Shown: positions 53,702 through 61,517 of the stretch, piece after piece
Numbering within the stretch: the first letter of the stretch is position 1
Layout of the letters: every line of letters begins with the position of its first letter
NCBI GenBank assembly: GCA_965277055.1
Contig: OZ255703.1
Location: 372,001 to 436,000, forward strand
Length of the DNA: 64,000 nucleotides
Source: CBDCHC01 sp965277055
GTDB taxonomy: Bacteria; Pseudomonadota; Gammaproteobacteria; PS1; Pseudothioglobaceae
Direction: 5' to 3'
Position numbers and translations under genes: made by a program
Notes under the pieces: generated by a model
Seen by the model: the letters and a program-made list of their open reading frames with translations, nothing else
What the model was told of the DNA's origin: nothing
The model's database searches: none

Positions 53702-54434
53702 TTCCGCACAAAAATTTAACAATATTGCTATTTTTGGCGCTAATGGCACCATTGGCTCTACTTTTATTACCACTCTTTCAACCTATCCTGATACTACTAT
53801 TCACGCCTTTAGTAGCACACCCCCTCAAGACCTCCCTACTAATGTTGTGCCACATACTATAGAGTATCTTAAAGAAGAATCATTAACTCAAGCGAAAGAA
53901 CACATTACTACCCCACTTGATTTGCTTATCATCGCTACAGGCATCTTACACACTACTACCCGTGGTACTCAGATAATGCCAGAGAAAAGCTATAAAGAAC
54001 TCAGTGTAGAGAAACTCCAAACACTCTACACAACTAATGCCATCATCCCCGCACTTATCATTAAGCACTTTGCCTCGTTACTTGCTAAAGATTCGCCGAG
54101 TGTAATAGCCGCTCTCTCTGCACGCATTGGTAGTATTTCGGATAATCGCTTAGGTGGGTGGTACTCCTACAGAGCCTCAAAGGCAGCACTAAATATGCTG
54201 ATAAAAACCACCAGTATAGAGCTAAAACGCACTAATAAGAATGCATCTATTATTGGACTTCATCCAGGAACAGTAGATAGCAACCTCTCAAAACCTTTTC
54301 AAAAAAATCTCCCTAAAGGACAACTTTTTACTCCCGAATATGCAATCAAAGAGATGCTAAAGGTCATCACCAACACCACCGCACAACACACGGGCAAATG
54401 CTTCGCTTTTGATGGTGAGGAGATAGAGCCATAA
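53688..54434 (+). CDS. Short-chain dehydrogenase/reductase (CsgA-like)
   Basis: 248 residues from the ATG at 53688; a longer frame from 53646 would overlap the previous gene by 56 bases. Rossmann motif IAIFGANGTIGSTF, NNAG-like region LLIIATGIL, and the catalytic triad in LSARIGSIS...YSYRASKAALNM (Ser, Tyr and Lys). It resembles C-factor-type SDRs next to renalase-like genes. It is the last gene of the run that begins with the GntR regulator. Confidence 0.85.
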   Translation: MQRPSSAQKFNNIAIFGANGTIGSTFITTLSTYPDTTIHAFSSTPPQDLPTNVVPHTIEYLKEESLTQAKEHITTPLDLLIIATGILHTTTRGTQIMPEKSYKELSVEKLQTLYTTNAIIPALIIKHFASLLAKDSPSVIAALSARIGSISDNRLGGWYSYRASKAALNMLIKTTSIELKRTNKNASIIGLHPGTVDSNLSKPFQKNLPKGQLFTPEYAIKEMLKVITNTTAQHTGKCFAFDGEEIEP

Positions 54435-54464
54435 GGAAGCACAGAGACCATAACAAAAACTATT

Positions 54465-54526
54465 TTTATGCAAAATTTGCATAAATATCAATACATAGTG
54501 GTGGTTTTATGCTAATTTTGCATAAA
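54465..54526. repeat. Two TTTATGC...GCATAAA palindromes after the SDR gene
   Basis: A perfect palindrome with 10-base arms (54465-54485, TTTATGCAAA-A-TTTGCATAAA) is followed 20 bases later by an imperfect copy (54506-54526, TTTATGC-TAATTTT-GCATAAA). The same core occurs at 28868-28884. No T-run follows. They may be protein-binding sites or part of the repeat-rich accessory segment. Confidence 0.55.
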
Positions 54527-54546
54527 ATTTACTATAAAACATCTTT

Positions 54547-54798
54547 TTTGAGCGAGTATTTTTTCTTGCTACAAGGCGTGTAAAAAAAATATGATTAAGC
54601 ATGCATTTAGCATGTGATTGAACATTTTTAGAAACACAACACCGTAGCCAGGAAAAAGACGAATTCTCAAATCTTTGAGCGAGTATTTTTTCTTGCTACA
54701 AGGCGTGTAAGAAAAATGTGATTGAGCATGCATTTAGCATGTGATTGAACATTTTTAGAAACACAACACAGTAGCAAGGAAAAAGACGAAGCTCAAAA
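54547..54798. repeat. Tandem pair of about 125-base interrupted palindromes
   Basis: Units 54547-54671 and 54674-54798 are direct repeats offset by 127 bases, with only scattered differences. Each folds on itself. In unit 2, TTTGAGC pairs with GCTCAAA, TTGCTAC with GTAGCAA, GTGT with ACAC, AAAAATGT with ACATTTTT and CATGC with GCATG around an ATTTA loop. Unit 1 has lost some pairs (its end reads TCTCAAA). There is no coding frame. It looks like a MITE-like or REP-like structured element, and it sits 47 bases before an insertion sequence. Confidence 0.75.
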
Positions 54799-54845
54799 AC
54801 TAGAAACCGATATACAACCCCCAGTACTTCGCAATATTAATATTA

Positions 54846-55582
54846 GGTCATGACAACTTAAGCATTTAAAAATATGCTTAAAATGTTGTTATGTCTATAA
54901 AAAACAAGTATGTTATTTGTGCAAAAATTTCAGAAGCTAAATTTAGAGAAATAATTAACTATTTTTCACTAGATTTGAACGCAGTTCAAATTAGTGAATT
55001 AACGCATTTAAGTAGACACACTATCAACAAATATCTTAATGCAATTAGACACCGTATTTATGAATTATCTACTTCTCAATTTGACTCTTTAAAAGGTCAA
55101 ATTGAAGTAGATGAGTCTTACTTTGGTGCAAAGAGGGTTAAAGGCAAAAGAGGTCGTGGAGCACTGGGTAAAACTATAGTATTTGGATTACTTAAGAGAG
55201 GTGGTAATGTCTATACTGAAATAGTACCTGATTGCTCTGCAGCAACGCTGCAGAGTATTATCAGAGGTAAAACCAGTATAGAGAGTGTAATTCATTCTGA
55301 TGGATGGCGTGGCTATAATGGACTTGTAGATTTTGGCTATAAGAAGCACTTAAGAGTAGACCACGGAACAAATGAATTTGTCCTTGGTAAGTCTCACATT
55401 AATGGTATAGAGTCATTCTGGGGTTATGCTAAAATTAGACTTGTTACATTTAAAGGAATGGATAAAAATACTTTCAATTTACATCTCAAAGAGTGTGAAT
55501 TTAGATTTAATAATAGGGAGCAAAATCTTTATAAGATTTTGCTAAAAGAATTTAGAAAAAGACCGCTTAAGTTGTCATGACC
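54846..55582 (+). mobile_element. IS1595-family insertion sequence (ISXO2-like transposase), intact
   Basis: A 737-base element bounded by perfect 18-base inverted repeats (54846-54863 GGTCATGACAACTTAAGC; 55565-55582 its complement). It encloses one uninterrupted transposase gene whose stop codon lies in the right repeat. The eight bases on each side (TTATATTA and CTTATTTT) do not form a target-site duplication. A decayed related fragment lies at 27948-28110. Confidence 0.9.
54891..55580 (+). CDS. IS1595-family transposase
   Basis: 229 residues. An N-terminal HTH-like region (LNAVQISELTHLSRHTINKYLNAI) leads into the ISXO2-like DDE domain: IEVDESYFGAKRVKGKRGRGA (first Asp), VIHSDGWRGYNG (second Asp) and SHINGIESFWGYAKIRL (Asn and Glu). 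The C-terminus ECEFRFNNREQNLYKILLK is also typical. The zinc-finger-like N-terminal cysteines found in some members are absent. It appears full length and could be active. Confidence 0.93.
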   Translation: MSIKNKYVICAKISEAKFREIINYFSLDLNAVQISELTHLSRHTINKYLNAIRHRIYELSTSQFDSLKGQIEVDESYFGAKRVKGKRGRGALGKTIVFGLLKRGGNVYTEIVPDCSAATLQSIIRGKTSIESVIHSDGWRGYNGLVDFGYKKHLRVDHGTNEFVLGKSHINGIESFWGYAKIRLVTFKGMDKNTFNLHLKECEFRFNNREQNLYKILLKEFRKRPLKLS

Positions 55583-55769
55583 CTTATTTTAAAATACAGC
55601 CAATGCCATAACAATTATTTATCTTTTTTTAAGGTGTTTTTTTAGGTTAATTTAGGTATGTAGTATAACTTAGATATGTTTTGATGATATTATGGCAAAA
55701 TATACTAAGTAATAGGGGTGAAGAAAATGGATGTACATAGTTTGGTTTGTAGTCCCAATCAGAAAAATT

Positions 55770-56639
55770 ATGAGCAAATTAATCTTACCAATACTCTTTG
55801 TTATACTTTATGGTAGTGGGTTTGTTGCTACCAAATACGGACTGCCGTATGCGTCTCCATTAAGTTTTTTAACACTAAGATTTTTTATTGCTGGTGCACT
55901 TTTTGCTTTAGTAGTAGCAATATTTAAATTACCAATTCCTAAAATAAAAGAGGCGATGCATATTGCAATAGCAGGACTACTAACAGTAGCCACTTTTTCA
56001 ATAGGCGTCTTTATCTCTATAGATTTAGGTCTTTCGCCATCATTATCGGCAATGATTATTGCCTTACAACCTATTTTAGTTGGCGTACTTGCAGTACAAC
56101 TAACACAAGAAAAAATCAATATTTACGGCTGGATAGGTCTATTTTTAGGATTTGTTGGTGTATTTTTTATAGTCTTTCAAGGGGTAGATTTAAAATCTGC
56201 TGGAATATTATCAATAACCATGTCCGCTATGGGATTACTTGGCTTAGCCTTGGGAAATTTATATCAAAAGAAATTCTGTGCGGATATGCATGTGATTACT
56301 GGAGGCAGTATTCAATCAACTTCTTCGGCATTTGCTTGTTTATTCCTACTATTACTATTTGATGATTTTGATATTGTGTGGCATGGTGAGTTTATTGCTG
56401 CATTATTATATATGTCCATTGGAGTATCACTTGGAGCACTGAGCCTACTCTATATGATGATCAGTAGGCAAGAAATTAATAAAGTAGCAAGTGTGTTTTA
56501 TTTAATACCAGTATCTGCAGCAATAACTAATTATTTACTTTACGATGAAATTTTTGATGTATATACAATTGTAGGATCATTAGTGATTTTAACAAGCGTG
56601 TACCTAGTAAACAAAGAAAAAAGAGATGAGCCAAAATAA
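55770..56639 (+). CDS. DMT-superfamily (EamA) transporter
   Basis: 289 residues from the ATG at 55770 (MSKLILPILFVILYGSGFVATKYGLPYASPLSFLTLRFF); a longer frame starts at 55731. Ten hydrophobic helices form two EamA repeats, the second beginning near ILSITMSAMGLLGLALGNLYQKKF. Relatives export amino acids or metabolites; the substrate is unknown. The 187 bases between the insertion sequence and this gene are AT-rich with no other gene. Confidence 0.88.
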   Translation: MSKLILPILFVILYGSGFVATKYGLPYASPLSFLTLRFFIAGALFALVVAIFKLPIPKIKEAMHIAIAGLLTVATFSIGVFISIDLGLSPSLSAMIIALQPILVGVLAVQLTQEKINIYGWIGLFLGFVGVFFIVFQGVDLKSAGILSITMSAMGLLGLALGNLYQKKFCADMHVITGGSIQSTSSAFACLFLLLLFDDFDIVWHGEFIAALLYMSIGVSLGALSLLYMMISRQEINKVASVFYLIPVSAAITNYLLYDEIFDVYTIVGSLVILTSVYLVNKEKRDEPK

Positions 56640-56668
56640 TATTTAAATCAATGATTTAAATATTTTTT
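56639..56668 (+). terminator. Rho-independent terminator after the EamA transporter
   Basis: Arms 56639-56649 and 56653-56663 (ATATTTAAATC and complement, 11 bp) with a three-base loop are followed by TTTTTT on the plus strand. It begins at the last base of the stop codon and lies between convergent genes. The stem is AT-rich but long. Confidence 0.7.
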
Positions 56669-56683
56669 ATGATATAAATAAAT

Positions 56684-58039
56684 CTAACCGAGAATATCTT
56701 CCAAGTTATCCTCAAGGAAATGAATGCTCTTTGCTCCTTCATTAAAGTCTGCACTTCTGAGAATTGAGCGTTGTAGGGTGATATTGCTGTTCACTCCTGA
56801 AATCACCATTTCTCTAAGGGCAATGCGCATTTTCATAATAGCTTCTGCTCTGGTCGCACCATAGGTGATAACCTTGGCAATCATAGAGTCGTAATGTGGT
56901 GGGATAGAGTAACCACTATAAATATGGCTATCTACACGCACCCCTAAGCCACCGGGAGCATGAAATCCAGTGAGAATACCAGGAGATGGAATAAAAGTTT
57001 TACTGTCTTCAGCGTTAATACGACATTCAATAGCGTGTCCTGACAGGACAACATCGCTTTGCAGAAGTGAAAGCTCTTCTCCTGCTGCAATGCGGATTTG
57101 CTCTTTTACAAGGTCAATACCTGTGACCATTTCAGTCACTGGGTGCTCTACTTGTAGGCGGGTGTTCATTTCTATGAAATAAAATTGTCCATTTTCATAC
57201 AAAAACTCAAAGGTGCCTACCCCTCGGTAGTTAATATCTATGCACGCTTTGGCACAAACACTGCCTATTTCTGCGCGCTGTGCTTCGCTAATTCCTGGTG
57301 CTGGGGCTTCTTCTAATACTTTTTGATGGCGACGTTGCATGGAGCAATCACGTTCACCAAGGTGAATAGCATTGCCGTGTTGGTCGGCTACTACTTGTAC
57401 TTCCACATGGCGCGGAGTAGTCAGAAACTTCTCCATATATACTTCGCCATTATTAAAGAATGTAAGTGCTTCATTTTGCGTGAGTGCAATACTTTCAATT
57501 AAATCTTCTTCACGCTCTACTACACGCATGCCACGACCACCGCCGCCACCAGCTGCTTTAATGATAATTGGGTAGCCAATATGTTGAGCGAGTTGTTTAT
57601 TTGTTACTTCATTTTTCCCTAGAGCACCATCAGAGCCAGGTACGCACGGTACACCTGCTTGCTTCATCGCAGTGATTGCAGATACTTTATCACCCATGAG
57701 TTTAATGTTGTCCGGGTATGGGCCGATAAAAATAAAGCCGCACTCTTCGCATTGACGAGCAAAATCAGCATTTTCAGATAAAAATCCATATCCTGGGTGA
57801 ATAGCATCTGCATGAGTGATTTCCGCTGCTGAGATAATAGCTGGGATGTTGAGATAACTTTTATTTGAAGCTGCTGGGCCTATACACACCGCCTCATCGG
57901 CAAGTTTTACGTGTTTTAAATCTTTGTCTGCAGCTGAATATACGGCTACGGTTTGAATGCCTAATTCTCTGGCAGCGCGTAAGATACGTAGAGCAATTTC
58001 CCCGCGATTGGCAATCAGGATTTTTTGTATTGTTTTCAT
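56684..58039 (-). CDS. accC: Acetyl-CoA carboxylase, biotin carboxylase subunit
   Basis: 451 residues. N-terminal KILIANRGEIALRILRAARELGI, the ATP-grasp glycine loop KAAGGGGGRGMRVV, and the active site HLGERDCSMQRRHQKVLEEAPAPG and FIEMNTRLQVEHPVTEMVTG are all present. It carboxylates biotin on AccB using bicarbonate and ATP for fatty-acid synthesis. It follows accB after 12 bases. Confidence 0.97.
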   Translation of the reverse strand: MKTIQKILIANRGEIALRILRAARELGIQTVAVYSAADKDLKHVKLADEAVCIGPAASNKSYLNIPAIISAAEITHADAIHPGYGFLSENADFARQCEECGFIFIGPYPDNIKLMGDKVSAITAMKQAGVPCVPGSDGALGKNEVTNKQLAQHIGYPIIIKAAGGGGGRGMRVVEREEDLIESIALTQNEALTFFNNGEVYMEKFLTTPRHVEVQVVADQHGNAIHLGERDCSMQRRHQKVLEEAPAPGISEAQRAEIGSVCAKACIDINYRGVGTFEFLYENGQFYFIEMNTRLQVEHPVTEMVTGIDLVKEQIRIAAGEELSLLQSDVVLSGHAIECRINAEDSKTFIPSPGILTGFHAPGGLGVRVDSHIYSGYSIPPHYDSMIAKVITYGATRAEAIMKMRIALREMVISGVNSNITLQRSILRSADFNEGAKSIHFLEDNLEDILG

Positions 58040-58051
58040 GAAGTGTGCACC

Positions 58052-58501
58052 TTATGATACGATGATTAAGTCTTGACCAAACTCAACTACATCACCATCA
58101 TTTAAGCAAATTTGAGTCACCACGCCTGCCTTATCCGCTTCAATTTTGTTCATGATTTTCATCGCTTCTACAATACAAATAATATCACCAACTGCAATAG
58201 TATCACCCACGCTCACAAATGGCTTTGCATCTGGTGCAGGCTTAGAATAAAAGGTACCAACCATTGGTGAACTAATAGCGTTACCATTCTCAATAGCTAC
58301 TTCTACAGGACTAATAGGACTAGTAGAAATAGCTTCTGCGGTAGAAAATGTTTGTACTGGCGTTGGGGGTACTACAGGAGCAATTGGTGTAATCCCTGAC
58401 TTCACAATACGCACTGACTCTTCGCCCTCTTTAATTTCAATCTCAGCCATACCTGAGCTTTCTAGCAGGTCAATGAGTTTTTTTACTTTACGAATGTCCA
58501 T
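58052..58501 (-). CDS. accB: Biotin carboxyl carrier protein of acetyl-CoA carboxylase
   Basis: 149 residues. The N-terminal helix MDIRKVKKLIDLLESSGMAEIEI leads to a Pro/Thr/Ser-rich linker (about 36-68). A biotinyl domain follows, with Lys115 in the VEAMKIMNKIEAD motif as the biotin attachment site. The aroQ-accB-accC order is common in proteobacteria. Confidence 0.97.
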   Translation of the reverse strand: MDIRKVKKLIDLLESSGMAEIEIKEGEESVRIVKSGITPIAPVVPPTPVQTFSTAEAISTSPISPVEVAIENGNAISSPMVGTFYSKPAPDAKPFVSVGDTIAVGDIICIVEAMKIMNKIEADKAGVVTQICLNDGDVVEFGQDLIIVS

Positions 58502-58516
58502 ATGTTCTCCAATAAA

Positions 58517-58951
58517 TTATACTTGATTTAAATACTCTACAGCACGCAGAGTTGCAAGTTCGTAGCCATATACTCCGCACCCAGCAATGAGCCCAATGGC
58601 AATATCACTAAAGTATGAGCGATGTCTAAATTCTTCTCGTTTATATATATTTGAAATATGTATTTCTACAAATGCTGCATCTACACTCAGAAGTGCATCT
58701 CTTAAGGCAATAGAGGAGTGAGTCCAAGCAGCAGGGTTAAAAATAATAACTTTGTAGTCTTTATTATGTATCTTGCTGATAAGATCACTTTCAATATTAC
58801 TTTGTAAGCACTCAGTACTGTACCCTGACTTTAGAGCAAGTGAGGTGACATTATGTTCAATATCAATGAGACTGGTTTGACCATATACATCAGTTTCTCT
58901 GGTACCAAGAGTGTTTAAATTAACACCATTGAGTAATAATATATCCGCCAT
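58517..58951 (-). CDS. aroQ: 3-dehydroquinate dehydratase, type II
   Basis: 144 residues, the type II length. Motifs are LLLNGVNLNTLGTRETDVYG (usually NGPNLN), FNPAAWTHSSIALRDALL and EIHISNIYKREEFRHRSYFSDIAIGLIAGCGVYGY, covering the catalytic Tyr, His and Arg. It makes 3-dehydroshikimate in aromatic amino-acid synthesis. It lies 15 bases upstream of accB. Confidence 0.95.
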   Translation of the reverse strand: MADILLLNGVNLNTLGTRETDVYGQTSLIDIEHNVTSLALKSGYSTECLQSNIESDLISKIHNKDYKVIIFNPAAWTHSSIALRDALLSVDAAFVEIHISNIYKREEFRHRSYFSDIAIGLIAGCGVYGYELATLRAVEYLNQV

Positions 58952-59035
58952 TAAGAAAAATAAATGTCGTTAAAATACGTGATTATACATTAAATTTCGG
59001 CAAATTTCGGATATCTCAAGATATTAACCACTGAA

Positions 59036-59227
59036 CTATCCGCCCCCTATGGCGTGGATAATTTCTATTTCATCAGTAGCACTCAAAGCGGTGGTATGGT
59101 GCAAAGAACGAGGGATTACTTCACGGTTTAATTCTATCGCAATCAATGGTGAATCAATCTCAAGTTCAGTTAATAATTCTCCTAATGTTTGCGCAGTAGA
59201 AGAATGTTCTTCACCATTAATCTTCAT
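59036..59227 (-). CDS. thiS: Sulfur carrier protein ThiS
   Basis: 63 residues with the ubiquitin-like beta-grasp fold (MKINGEEHSSTAQTLGELLTELEID, LNREVIPRSLHHTTAL). The diagnostic C-terminal Gly-Gly is present, here as IIHAIGGG. After thiocarboxylation it donates sulfur for the thiazole ring of thiamine. It overlaps the end of the HMA-domain gene by 11 bases. No thiG or thiF is adjacent in the window. Confidence 0.92.
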   Translation of the reverse strand: MKINGEEHSSTAQTLGELLTELEIDSPLIAIELNREVIPRSLHHTTALSATDEIEIIHAIGGG

Positions 59228-59480
59228 GAGTCATTCTACCTACAGCACATGATGCAAATGATTTTGCTTTACTCGCTAACGAATTATCACCCACCTCGGG
59301 GTACCCGATTTTCTTGAGTACTTGGGCTACTTTCGTAGCATCAGTATTCTCAACATCTAAAGAAATAGTACCTGTTTCAATATCAATAGAGATATTCGTA
59401 GCAGCACACTCATCAGTTAACTTTTTAGTGATAGTATTTGCACAACCTGAGCATTTAATATTTTCAACAGTAATCTGCAT
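59217..59480 (-). CDS. Heavy-metal-associated (HMA) domain protein, copper-chaperone-like
   Basis: 87 residues from the ATG at 59480 (MQITVENIKCSGCANTI); a longer frame to 59516 adds 12 hydrophobic residues of doubtful value. The CxxC metal-binding motif (CSGC) sits in the usual first loop of the ferredoxin-like HMA fold, which covers about residues 1-66. It then extends some 20 residues with another Cys (SFASCAVG). No metal ATPase gene is near, so the partner is unknown. Confidence 0.85.
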   Translation of the reverse strand: MQITVENIKCSGCANTITKKLTDECAATNISIDIETGTISLDVENTDATKVAQVLKKIGYPEVGDNSLASKAKSFASCAVGRMTHED

Positions 59481-59620
59481 AATATAAAGATATAAAACAA
59501 TATCAAAAGTATACAATATTTATCAGGCAATAGTGCGATTAGAATGGTGCAATATGATAAAATTTGTAAGATTATTTTGTATTTTTGTATTCACAATTTT
59601 ATTATCAGTTTGAACCATTT

Positions 59621-60790
59621 ATGAATCAAGAAACATCCTCTGTAATATCTCACTCTTATCCTGATGTTTCTTCATCTGCTATATTGGCTCTTGATGATGG
59701 TAGTGATACTGGTATCATCTTTCATGGTCACGCACTTGGGCAACAAGGTACCAGCACTGGCGAAGTAGTGTTTAATACTTCTATGACTGGCTATCAAGAA
59801 ATCTTATCAGACCCTTCCTATGCAGAACAAATTATTACTCTCACCTACCCACATATTGGTAACACAGGGACGAATGGCTTAGACAATGAATCGCAAGTAG
59901 TGCGAGCAAGTGGGCTAATTATCAGAAACAACGTTGAAGCGTATAGCAACTGGCGAGGTGAAACTTCACTCAATAGCTATTTGCATACTAATAATGTAGT
60001 TGCTATTAGCAATATTGACACGCGTAAACTTACAAAAATATTACGTACCTATGGCTCATTAAATGGCTGTATTACCACAGAGCTTTCCCCAGAAGATGCA
60101 CTCAAGGAAGCCAAAACATTTCGTGGCTTAGCCAACACTGACTTAGCAATAGAAGTTTCTACTCAAACAGAATATCAATTCGCTACTGGAACCTATAATC
60201 TAGAACACAATACATACTCCACATCGCATAATACAGACTCCTATCATGTAGTAGTTTATGATTATGGAGTGAAAGAAAATATTCTCCGCATGCTGAGCAT
60301 GAGAGGCTGCACACTCACCGTAGTTAATGCCCAAACTCCAGTAAATGAAGTACTAGCGAAAAATCCTGATGGCATATTTTTATCTAATGGTCCTGGTGAC
60401 CCGAGCCCATGTGACTATGCCGTTGCCAATATTAAGCAACTCTTAGAGAAAAAAATTCCCATATTTGGAATTTGCTTAGGACATCAATTACTTGGTCTCG
60501 CTCTAGGGTGTGAAACGGCTAAAATGAAATTTGGTCATCATGGTGCAAACCACCCCGTGCAAGATACCGAGACTAAAAAGGTATATATTACTTCGCAAAA
60601 TCATGGGTTTACTCTTGACTCACCAAGTGAACAGGTAGAGGTGACACATACTTCATTATTTGACCACACTATTCAAGGGATTCGTGCTAAAAATGCACCT
60701 GCATTTGGCTTTCAAGGACACCCTGAGGCCTCTCCTGGTCCACAAGATATGGACTATTTATTCGATCAATTTATTTCTTTAATGCAATGA
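59621..60790 (+). CDS. carA: Carbamoyl-phosphate synthase, small (glutaminase) subunit
   Basis: 389 residues from the ATG at 59621, chosen over 59585 by length and conservation. The N-terminal domain has ALGQQGTSTGEVVFNTSMTGYQEILSDPSYAEQIITLTYPHIGNTG in successive motifs. The class I glutamine amidotransferase domain has the nucleophile Cys in FGICLGHQLLGLALG and the His-Glu pair in GFQGHPEASPGP. It supplies ammonia to CarB for arginine and pyrimidine synthesis. The stop overlaps the mlaA start (ATGA). Confidence 0.95.
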   Translation: MNQETSSVISHSYPDVSSSAILALDDGSDTGIIFHGHALGQQGTSTGEVVFNTSMTGYQEILSDPSYAEQIITLTYPHIGNTGTNGLDNESQVVRASGLIIRNNVEAYSNWRGETSLNSYLHTNNVVAISNIDTRKLTKILRTYGSLNGCITTELSPEDALKEAKTFRGLANTDLAIEVSTQTEYQFATGTYNLEHNTYSTSHNTDSYHVVVYDYGVKENILRMLSMRGCTLTVVNAQTPVNEVLAKNPDGIFLSNGPGDPSPCDYAVANIKQLLEKKIPIFGICLGHQLLGLALGCETAKMKFGHHGANHPVQDTETKKVYITSQNHGFTLDSPSEQVEVTHTSLFDHTIQGIRAKNAPAFGFQGHPEASPGPQDMDYLFDQFISLMQ

Positions 60791-61506
60791 AAATTTTATT
60801 CATACTATTTATCAGCATATTTAGTTTCAGTACTCCCATTCTCGCTCATGTAAAAACTACTCAGCCAGCATCCATTGAAAATTATGATAACGACCCATTT
60901 GAAGGGGTAAATCGACAAATTTTTGAATTTAACAAAGTGGTAGATGAGCATATTCTTCATCTAATTGCCTATAAATATAAAAAACATACTCCAGAACTGC
61001 TACAGGTTAGTGTAAATAATTTTTTCTCTAATCTCGAGGAAATTCCTACTCTTGGTAATCAATTATTGCAATTGAAATTTGCAGAAAGTTTGCATACTCT
61101 GCTGCGGTTTATCCTTAACACCACTCTAGGTATGGGCGGTATTGCTGATGTGGCTACTGCAGAGGGCATCACCAAAGGAAAAGAGGATTTTGGTCAGACA
61201 CTTGGATATTACGGAGTATCAAATGGACCTTTTTTAGTGTTGCCAATCTTGGGTCCATCTTCTTTACGTGATATTACAAAATATCCAGCAGATAACACGA
61301 TGAGTGTTGACTTAAAACAATCTGATTCACAAGCAAACAGCACAACCGCACTAGCTGGATTAAATGCTTCTGCAAATGTAGTTGATATTACCAGTGCATT
61401 ATATAAAGATGAAGATCCATATATCAAAATGCGTTCTTCTTATCTACAAAACCGAGAGTACGAAGTAAATGATGGTGTGCTTTCTGCTACTGATCTTGAT
61501 TTTTAA
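60787..61506 (+). CDS. mlaA: MlaA (VacJ) family outer-membrane lipid-asymmetry protein
   Basis: 239 residues. A signal peptide (about 1-20, ending ILA-HV) has no lipobox Cys, unlike the E. coli lipoprotein. The MlaA core is clear: NDPFEGVNRQIFEFNKVVDEHIL, FSNLEEIPTLGNQLLQ, RFILNTTLGMGGIADVATAEGI and KEDFGQTLGYYGVSNGPFLVLPILGPSSLRD. It removes misplaced phospholipids from the outer leaflet. It lies between carA and carB, overlapping carA, an unusual place for it. Confidence 0.92.
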   Translation: MKILFILFISIFSFSTPILAHVKTTQPASIENYDNDPFEGVNRQIFEFNKVVDEHILHLIAYKYKKHTPELLQVSVNNFFSNLEEIPTLGNQLLQLKFAESLHTLLRFILNTTLGMGGIADVATAEGITKGKEDFGQTLGYYGVSNGPFLVLPILGPSSLRDITKYPADNTMSVDLKQSDSQANSTTALAGLNASANVVDITSALYKDEDPYIKMRSSYLQNREYEVNDGVLSATDLDF

Positions 61507-61517
61507 TACTCTGTTTT

